Shown here: piece by piece, positions 47,036 to 52,486 of the stretch
Layout: every line of letters begins with the position of its first letter
Position numbering within the stretch: position 1 is the stretch's first letter
From: Bacillota bacterium
GTDB taxonomy: Bacteria > Bacillota > Clostridia > Saccharofermentanales > Fastidiosipilaceae
Reading direction: 5' to 3'
Assembly (NCBI GenBank): GCA_030057555.1
Contig: JASGUU010000082.1
Location: 1 to 52,486, forward strand
Length of the DNA: 52,486 bases
Position numbers and translations under genes: made by a program
The notes under the pieces: model-generated
Database searches by the model: none
What the model was told of the DNA's origin: nothing
Seen by the model: only the letters and a program-made list of their open reading frames with translations

Positions 47036-47780
47036 CTATTGAATGCGGGTATAGACGTATTCGTGGCCATTTTCCGACAGCTCCTTTTCGTCTCGCCGGG
47101 CGCCTGACGGCAGATGATATAGCCATCCGCAAACTCCGCCGCTGTCCAGCTGACTGTGACGGATGTGGGATTCCCCCTTGCCTTCAGATTCGTGACGGCG
47201 CGGGGCGCTCTGGCGAAGACGCAGACGTACGCATCACTGTCTCCGGGGCTGATTCCTTCTCCATACAGAAAATATGGATAGACACGGTAGAAACAGCAGC
47301 CGTCCTCATAGACCGTATCCACATAGTCTGTGCCGCTCACATTGTAAAGGCCTCAGGTGATTGTGATCCTGTTCTCATCGGCGCCTGCCTTGAGATTCCT
47401 CACGGGCTGCGGCAGGAAAAGCATATGCTCAGGATCGCCAGAACAGTAAGATGCGATCTTTGCGACAGACGATGTGTCAACTGCTACTGCACCGTCATAG
47501 TTCTCAAAGCTTTCCATATCGCTGGAAGTCGACATTCTGGCCCGTACCTGCATAACTCGTGATGGTTCCCGTCGCTGCATCAAAGAGGAAATCACCTGCT
47601 GGTGAGTATCGTGATCCTGTACCGTCCCTTGTAGAGGATGGCGCAAAGTCCGCCTCCTGTACGTCTGTCAGGTCCGTGCCGAATTATCCACCACATCTTC
47701 CGTTTCGGGTTCCCGGGTGACCGGTTCACTGTCATTCCCCGTATCGCCGGCCTCTTCATCATCGAAAGCGGACTGTTAAA
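47036..47780 (-). pseudogene. Decayed BspA-like / fibronectin-III surface protein
   Basis: The minus strand shows, in order, an acidic linker (DDEEAGDTGNDSEPVTREPE), a segment FLFDAATGTITSYAG typical of the stretch that leads into BspA-type leucine-rich repeats, and two fibronectin-III starts (PVRNLKAGADENRITIT and AVTNLKARGNPTSVTVSW). The last ends HEYVYTRIQ and a TAG. Lesions: frameshifts near 47673, 47520 and 47090, and a TGA at 47353-47355 where the second module has its Trp. The 5' end of the gene cannot be placed. Confidence 0.75.
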
Positions 47781-47934
47781 CAAACTTGAAATCATGCGCA
47801 CCTATACAGAAAAGAGGTAACAGGCCCCTGGCTTTCATGCATATCCAACAGGAAACAGGGTCTCTCGCCCCTCACGGCGGCCAGCGGAACACCACGCTCC
47901 GGCAGGCAGTCGGATAACAGGCGTGCCCTCTGAT

Positions 47935-47962
47935 TTGCGGCTTTCATAACGTTGTTTATAAT
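47935..47962 (+). promoter_or_regulatory. Predicted promoter of the aldo/keto reductase gene
   Basis: TTGCGG (47935-47940), a 16-bp spacer and TATAAT (47957-47962). It lies 75 bp before ATG 48038, in AT-rich DNA. Confidence 0.5.
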
Positions 47963-48037
47963 TATTCATGTATGGATTGGATACTGCAGGGCGTCTGCAT
48001 CGGAGTTCGCCATAGTCAGGCAGGAGGAAGACAGCAA

Positions 48038-49189
48038 ATGAAATATGTACCCTTTGGCAGGCTGGGATTTGAAGTATCGCGCTATGGACTCGGCTGCATG
48101 CGGCTGCCGCTCAGGGTACAGCCCGACGGCAGCACCAGCACTGAAGCGATTGACGAAGAACATGCCATCGCCATGATCCGCCACGCCGCCGACAGCGGCG
48201 TCAACTACTTCGACACCGCCCACGGCTACCACGGCGGCAACAGCAAAAAGGTGCTGGGCAAAGCTCTCCGCGACGGCTACCGCGAGCGCGTCCTTGTCGC
48301 CTCGAAGCTGCCGGCCTGGATTGTCGAAACCGCGGACGATTTCGAGCGTCTCCTCGACGAGCACCTCGCTGCGCTCGAGACGGATCATATCGACTTCTGG
48401 CTTTTGCACTCCATGAACCGCCAGTCCTGGGACAAGCTCCATAAGCTCGGCATCCTCGAGCATCTCGATGCGATGGTGGCGAAGGGGAAGATCCGCTTCC
48501 CGGGCTTCTCCTTCCACGACGACCTCGATGTGTTCAAGGAAATCATCGACGCCTACGACTGGAAGATGTGCCAGATTCAGTACAACCTGCTCGATGTCGA
48601 CCATCAGGCCGGCCGCGAAGGCCTCAGGTATGCCGCCGCCAGAGGCATACCGGTAGTTGTCATGGAGCCGCTCAAGGGTGGCCGCCTCGCCGGCAACGTA
48701 CCACAGTATGTCCTTGATCGCTGGGCAACGGCCGAAACCTGGCGCAGCCCGCAGGAGTGGGCCTTCCGCTGGCTCGCCGACCAGCCGGAGGTCACGGTGG
48801 TACTGAGCGGCGCCTCGAACATGGAGCAGCTCAAGGACAGCCTCGAGATTTTCGCCACCGCCGCAGTCGATGGCCTCAGCGACGCCGAGCGCCGGCTGGT
48901 CGACAGTGTGCGCCAGCTCTACGAAAGCCGTATCAGGGTCGACTGTACGGCCTGCGACTACTGCCTGCCCTGCCAGGCCAATGTCAGCATCCCGCGCATC
49001 TTTGCCCTTCTCAACGAAGGCTCGATGTACGAGAACTGGCCCGAGGTCAAGGCGCGCTACGCCCGACTCGTCGAAGAGGGAAACGGTGCCGGCCAGTGTA
49101 TTGCCTGCGGCAAATGTGAGGCGGTCTGCCCGCAGTCGCTGGGCATCATAAACGCGCTGAAGACGGCGCATGCGACGCTCGCCCCATGA
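48038..49189 (+). CDS. Aldo/keto reductase with C-terminal 4Fe-4S ferredoxin domain
   Basis: This 383-residue protein has an AKR barrel with the tetrad D59, Y64, K90 and H124 (NYFDTAHGY, ASKLP, LLHSMN). A C-terminal ferredoxin-like extension follows, with cysteines at 303, 306, 309 and 312 and again at 354, 357, 360 and 364 (CIACGKCEAVCPQ). This form is common in anaerobes and probably passes electrons between a nicotinamide or flavin and an unknown carbonyl. AGGAGG stands before ATG 48038. The stop overlaps the next gene (ATGA). Confidence 0.92.
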   Translation: MKYVPFGRLGFEVSRYGLGCMRLPLRVQPDGSTSTEAIDEEHAIAMIRHAADSGVNYFDTAHGYHGGNSKKVLGKALRDGYRERVLVASKLPAWIVETADDFERLLDEHLAALETDHIDFWLLHSMNRQSWDKLHKLGILEHLDAMVAKGKIRFPGFSFHDDLDVFKEIIDAYDWKMCQIQYNLLDVDHQAGREGLRYAAARGIPVVVMEPLKGGRLAGNVPQYVLDRWATAETWRSPQEWAFRWLADQPEVTVVLSGASNMEQLKDSLEIFATAAVDGLSDAERRLVDSVRQLYESRIRVDCTACDYCLPCQANVSIPRIFALLNEGSMYENWPEVKARYARLVEEGNGAGQCIACGKCEAVCPQSLGIINALKTAHATLAP

Positions 49190-49758
49190 TCATCCTCCTC
49201 GACGGTAACCCGAAGAGCGACGGTCTCTGTCGTTCGCTCAGTGACGCGATTCTGGAGGGCGTCAGGCAGGGCGGCGCCGAGGTCGTCCGCCTCGATACCT
49301 GCGACCGCCGGCTGCGGCGCTGCCAGATCTGCGGTACGGGCTGGGGCAGCTGCCGGACGGAGCACCGCTGCAGCTTCGGAGACGACGGCTTCACGGCCAT
49401 GCAGGAGCAGATACACGAGGCCGCTGGCTATATTCTCGTCACGCCGGTCTACTGGCATGAAATGGCGGAGGGGCTGAAATCCTTCCTCGACCGCCTGCGC
49501 CGCTGTGAAGCCCTGCATGCCAGCCCCATACGGGGGCGCGGCGCTCTGCTTCTGGCTTCGGCCGGCGGCTCAGGGAACGGCATTCTCCCCTGCCTCGAGC
49601 AGATGGAGCGCTTCTGCCGCCATGTCGGCCTCACGGTCTACGACCGCCTCGGCGCGAACCGCTGGAACGCCGAGTGGGTTCGTGAGGCGGCGCGGGAGGC
49701 GGGGCGTGGCTTTGCCCGCTTCGTCCTCAATCCTTCGGCCTCGGGTCCGGGCCGATAG
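49186..49758 (+). CDS. Flavodoxin-like NADPH-dependent FMN reductase family protein
   Basis: This 190-residue protein has the flavodoxin-like FMN reductase fold. The phosphate loop is GNPKSDGLCRSL, the isoalloxazine segment is TPVYWHEMAEGLKSFLDRL, and a cysteine-rich stretch (CQICGTGWGSC) typical of iron-sulfur flavoprotein-like members lies between. It is translationally coupled to the Fe-S aldo/keto reductase, so the two may form one redox chain. The last 20 residues are variable. Confidence 0.88.
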   Translation: MIILLDGNPKSDGLCRSLSDAILEGVRQGGAEVVRLDTCDRRLRRCQICGTGWGSCRTEHRCSFGDDGFTAMQEQIHEAAGYILVTPVYWHEMAEGLKSFLDRLRRCEALHASPIRGRGALLLASAGGSGNGILPCLEQMERFCRHVGLTVYDRLGANRWNAEWVREAAREAGRGFARFVLNPSASGPGR

Positions 49759-49893
49759 GAGGCACCGGCAAACTGGAAGCAACAATGGCTGAGACGCTTG
49801 ACAGCCAGGCGTCCCGGCTGTTTTCCATACTGAATATGACGGAGCAGGAAAAGCAGAGCTCTTCGGTCTGGGTACATTATGCCGTGTGCAAGA

Positions 49894-49932
49894 ATTCGAT
49901 CTGGGCGCATGTTCACTGCCCATAACTCGAAT
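49894..49932. repeat. Hairpin repeat with TTCGA / TCGAA base, copy 3
   Basis: ATTCGA...TGGGC pairs with GCCCA...TCGAAT around an 11-base loop, with a small internal mismatch (TC against TAAC). The base sequence resembles the hairpins at 5890-5996. Confidence 0.5.
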
Positions 49933-49976
49933 ATATGAACAAAATACCGTACGAGTGGCGGCTTTGAGCTCATAAA

Positions 49977-50012
49977 TTCGAGTTATACACGTTTCCCAGT
50001 GCATAACTCGTA
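49977..50012. repeat. Hairpin repeat with TTCGAGTTATACAC, copy 4
   Basis: TTCGAGTTATACAC pairs with GTGCATAACTCG around the loop GTTTCCCA, with about 12 pairs and one mismatch. The layout (CGAGTT...CAC, loop, GTG...AACTCG) is that of the 5960-5996 hairpin. It also lies between convergent genes. Confidence 0.55.
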
Positions 50013-50047
50013 AACCTGTTCGCGCCCCTATATGCAACAGGCAACAT

Positions 50048-50091
50048 ACCCGGACGGCACGAAAACACCACCTGGAAGAAGCCGTCAGGGT
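50048..50091 (-). terminator. Possible terminator of the MBL hydrolase gene
   Basis: ACCC-GGACGGC and GCCGTC-AGGGT form an inverted repeat with a long loop that overlaps the stop codon at 50085-50087. It lacks a clear U-tract. Confidence 0.25.
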
Positions 50092-50798
50092 GCGAAGAAG
50101 GCCACCCCCGGCGCCCGATAGAGACGGCAGGGCCGGTCCGTACCGGGATCCTCGCCAGACAGTTCTCCGGCGAGCCAGGCTTCGCCGCCCGCGATCAGAT
50201 CCGCGAAGATACTGCCGTCCAGAACCAGATCGTGATGCGCTGAGAGAATATGGGCAAAGGCCGCCTCCCCCAGCTCCCGCCTCGCCTCCGCCAGCCGCTT
50301 CATGCTGGCGACCCAGGCTGTCATGTTGCGCCCCTGTCCAAACATGAAAATCGGGCCGCGCTGCACCGAGTCGCCGGCGATGAGCACGCCGCGGGCGGGA
50401 TCGTGGAGGGCGATCGACCCGGGCGTATGTCCGGGAATGAGCAGAACCTCATAGCGGGCGGCGCCGAGATCGAGGACCGTGCCCTCCCAGAGCGGATCGA
50501 TGCCGCGAGGCAGCCCGCCACGGGCGGCGAGATAGTCGAACTCCGCGGGATGCGCGGCGACGCGCTCGAACTGTTCCACCGCACCCGTGTGGTCGCCGTC
50601 GCCGTGGGTCAGAACGACCCGCAGCTGCCTGTCTCCGGCGAGGCGCCTCACGAGCGGCGCGAGCTCGCCGCGGCCGAAACCGGTGTCGACCAGGATCGCC
50701 TTACGCGCGCCCAGCAGCAGCCACATGCGCACATGGCCCTCTTCGATGAACAAAATATCAGGTGCAAACGTACCAACGCGATAATCTGTATCCGTCAT
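50085..50798 (-). CDS. MBL-fold metallo-hydrolase, HxDxDH variant
   Basis: This 237-residue metallo-beta-lactamase-fold protein has its first metal motif as THGDGDHTG (H65, D67, D69, H70), so the usual second His is Asp. The later PGHTPGS and SAHHD histidines are kept. Members with this change exist and are probably active, but with different metal use. The start overlaps the stop of the upstream esterase gene (ATGA). Its job in the operon with an esterase and a glycyl-radical enzyme is unknown. Confidence 0.88.
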   Translation of the reverse strand: MTDTDYRVGTFAPDILFIEEGHVRMWLLLGARKAILVDTGFGRGELAPLVRRLAGDRQLRVVLTHGDGDHTGAVEQFERVAAHPAEFDYLAARGGLPRGIDPLWEGTVLDLGAARYEVLLIPGHTPGSIALHDPARGVLIAGDSVQRGPIFMFGQGRNMTAWVASMKRLAEARRELGEAAFAHILSAHHDLVLDGSIFADLIAGGEAWLAGELSGEDPGTDRPCRLYRAPGVAFFAP

Positions 50799-52345
50799 CT
50801 TTCACCTCCGTCCGCACGGAGAAAGCCCGCCGCCTCGAGCGCACCGCCACCTGGCGTCAGCAGCGTGGCCGGCGAGGCGTTGCGACCGCCGTAGCAGAGC
50901 TCCTCAACGCCCGCTTCCTCCCAGGCAACCCGGATGCTCCTACGCCCCACGGTCACAGCCGAGCGCGGCAGCGTCCGCCAGCCGTCGCCCGTACGGATGT
51001 CGAAGCCACTGTCGCCGGCGTCCTGATCCTGCTTTGCATCCCAGAACACCTCTCCCGTCAGCTCGAGAACCATGCCGTTCTGCAGCCACTTCGCCGCGGC
51101 GATATAGGCATCAGCAGCCCGATCCAGCAGGTGCAGGGCGAGGCGGCGGCCGAGCTCGTCCTTGTTCGGCGGATGCAGGTTCTCGAGCTGTCCCTGATCG
51201 AGGGCGACGATGTGGCCCGTGTCCGGGATCCGGGCCGACGCCAGGCGCTGGGCGGCACGCAGGCGGCCCCAGCTGCGGTCGTCGGCGGCCGCAGGATCCG
51301 GATGCCAGGCCGGCAGCTGGACCTGCAGCAGCGGGAGTTCGCCGAAGAGCGCCCGCCAGTCCGCGATCATAGCCTCCAGCAGCGCCGGGTAGAGCCCGGC
51401 ATGGCCGGCGTCGCTTTCGCCCTGGTACCAGAGCGCGGCGGCGAAGCCCGCCCCTGCGAGGGGCGCGAGCATGGTCTCATAGAGGCCGCAGGGGCGCAGG
51501 AAGGAGTCTTCGTTCTCGGGCGGCGGCCAGGGGCCGGGACCGAGGGCGCGGTCGATCTCCGCCTCCGTAGCCCCGGGATGGCGCGCACGGTAGGCCATGA
51601 CACGCTCATGGCGGGCCGCCGCGCGCCGCTCATAATCGACCGCCGCCGCCTGATAGACCGACGGATCGCGCCAGGGCGCCCTCCGCTCCTCGAACTCGGC
51701 CTGATAGACCGCGAAGTCCGGATGCCGCTCGAAGCTCGCGCGCGACAGCCAGCAGCTCGCGCTGGTCGCCCCCTGATAGCAGCCGACGAGGCCGATGGGG
51801 ACATCCGGATCCAGCCGGCGCAGAGTCAGCCCGGCATAGGCGGCCAGGGCCGAGAAATCGTCCATTGCCGGACGCTCAAGCGTCTGCCAGGGCGAGGTCG
51901 TCCAGTCCCAGGGGGCGAGGTCCGGGGACAGCACGTGGCGCAGCGGTACCCGCAGAAAACGCAGCTCCGGGTCATTGAAGCGTCCGCCATCCTCCGCCGC
52001 CCTCGTGCTCAGGGCGTAGGGATGCTCCATGTTGGACTGTCCGCCACAGAGATAGACGTCACCGATCCGAAGATCGACGAGAACCGTCCGCAGCATGCCG
52101 GCCTCCACGGTGAGCCGCCATTCGCCGCCGGCCGGCTGGGCACGCAGCCAGACCGCCCAGCTGCCATCCGCCGCCGCCCGCGTGTGCTCGGCGAAGCGCT
52201 GACCGCGGCTGTCGAGGCGCACCAGCTCGACACGAACCCCGCTGCCGGGCGGGCACCAGCCCGCGATCCTGAGCGGACGTTCGCGCTGCAGGACCGCACC
52301 GCTGCGAAGCAGCGGATGCAGGGCGAGACGCTGTGGCTGCTTCAT
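50795..52345 (-). CDS. SGNH-type sialate O-acetylesterase-like protein
   Basis: This 516-residue protein is of the SASA/sialate O-acetylesterase family. The nucleophile S104 lies in CGGQSNME, the WYQGES block is present, and the catalytic His is likely in ENLHPPNKDELG. Such enzymes remove acetyl groups from sugars. No signal peptide is seen, so it would act inside the cell on imported sugars. The start overlaps the upstream stop (ATGA), and the stop overlaps the MBL gene. Confidence 0.88.
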   Translation of the reverse strand: MKQPQRLALHPLLRSGAVLQRERPLRIAGWCPPGSGVRVELVRLDSRGQRFAEHTRAAADGSWAVWLRAQPAGGEWRLTVEAGMLRTVLVDLRIGDVYLCGGQSNMEHPYALSTRAAEDGGRFNDPELRFLRVPLRHVLSPDLAPWDWTTSPWQTLERPAMDDFSALAAYAGLTLRRLDPDVPIGLVGCYQGATSASCWLSRASFERHPDFAVYQAEFEERRAPWRDPSVYQAAAVDYERRAAARHERVMAYRARHPGATEAEIDRALGPGPWPPPENEDSFLRPCGLYETMLAPLAGAGFAAALWYQGESDAGHAGLYPALLEAMIADWRALFGELPLLQVQLPAWHPDPAAADDRSWGRLRAAQRLASARIPDTGHIVALDQGQLENLHPPNKDELGRRLALHLLDRAADAYIAAAKWLQNGMVLELTGEVFWDAKQDQDAGDSGFDIRTGDGWRTLPRSAVTVGRRSIRVAWEEAGVEELCYGGRNASPATLLTPGGGALEAAGFLRADGGER

Positions 52346-52486
52346 GGCTCCACCTCCTGGCCGCGCGAGAGATAGCGGTCGACAACCTGCTGGCGATAGT
52401 CGCGGGAGAGCGAGGCAAAGAACGCCGAGTAGCCCGTCACCCGCACCACCAGATCCGGCTCGAGGGCGGGATCTTCGTGGGCGCGC
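52342..52486 (-). CDS. Glycyl-radical enzyme, C-terminal end (partial)
   Basis: Only the last about 48 residues are in the window. They hold the glycyl-radical signature VVRVTGYSAFFASLSRDYRQ, with the radical Gly in RVTGYS, typical of the pyruvate formate-lyase family. Which member it is cannot be told from the tail. A radical-SAM activating enzyme would be expected nearby, outside the window. The stop overlaps the start of the esterase gene (ATGA). Confidence 0.82.
   Translation of the reverse strand, partial: RAHEDPALEPDLVVRVTGYSAFFASLSRDYRQQVVDRYLSRGQEVEP

Larger units (their letters stand above)
49759..50084. other. Convergent gap with hairpin repeats
   Basis: No gene. It is AT-rich and holds the two hairpins listed separately. 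CATAACTCG occurs at 49921 and again at 50002, with its inverse in between. Confidence 0.5.

Noticed and set aside
34047-47355. Two in-frame TGA codons stand exactly at conserved Trp positions (34047-34049 and 47353-47355), as if TGA were read as Trp.
   Set aside because: Many intact genes end in TGA with tight ATGA overlaps, Trp is written TGG throughout, and both TGA codons lie in genes with further frameshifts and deletions. Simple G-to-A decay explains them.

Overview
The window looks like chromosome from a GC-rich, strictly anaerobic member of the Firmicutes, most likely Clostridia. I infer this from the gene families, not from a marker gene. They include a V-type ATPase operon in the order known from Enterococcus hirae, a fused AdhE, a CmpB-type membrane protein, a DUF2284 protein, a RACo-type ASKHA ATPase, a DUF6320 protein and a glycyl-radical enzyme, and most genes have strong AGGAGG-type ribosome binding sites. 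No rRNA, tRNA, CRISPR array, transposase or phage gene was seen.

Layout. 1-5.2 kb (+): a DUF2284 protein, an Eis-type acetyltransferase and a MATE exporter in one run, then a TlpA-like thioredoxin with CcdA. 5.2-6.3 kb: AT-richer DNA with a small membrane protein, a decayed copy of the ccdA 3' end and several repeats. 6.3-16.9 kb (-): the nine-gene V-ATPase operon (ntpF-I-K-E-C-G-A-B-D), followed 40 bp later by a RACo-like corrinoid activator. 17.2-21.6 kb (+): four overlapping genes, namely a URO-D/corrinoid-methyltransferase-like protein, an HSL-type hydrolase, a condensation-like acyltransferase and a DUF6320 membrane protein. 21.7-23.5 kb (-): a DppA-family peptidase and a sugar isomerase. 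24.2-27.8 kb (+): a CmpB-like protein and adhE. 28.0-28.2 kb: 71-bp tandem repeats. 28.8-30.6 kb: a transglutaminase-like lipoprotein.

30.7-33.0 kb (-): a flavin reductase, an MBL hydrolase and a sugar isomerase. 33.1-36.0 kb (-): a two-gene cassette for secreted proteins of unknown family, tandemly duplicated, with the downstream copy ruined. 36.4-45.2 kb (+): one gene for a 2937-residue anchored, multi-module surface protein, divergent from the cassette. The same 21-bp sequence sits upstream of both, pointing at each. 45.4-47.8 kb (-): a secreted protein and the wreck of a BspA-like/fibronectin-III surface protein. 48.0-49.8 kb (+): an Fe-S aldo/keto reductase and a flavodoxin-like reductase. 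50.1-52.5 kb (-): an MBL hydrolase, a sialate O-acetylesterase-like protein and the C-terminus of a glycyl-radical enzyme that runs off the window.

How the parts may work together. The gene set suggests a fermenter that makes ethanol through AdhE, couples ATP to ion (probably Na+) movement, and carries parts of a corrinoid methyl-transfer system. The 33-48 kb block is an accessory cell-surface locus under active turnover, with duplication, pseudogenes and giant modular proteins. It is the least described part of the window. Several intergenic gaps carry local repeats and long hairpins with a TTCGAG...CTCGAA base that may form a genome-specific family.
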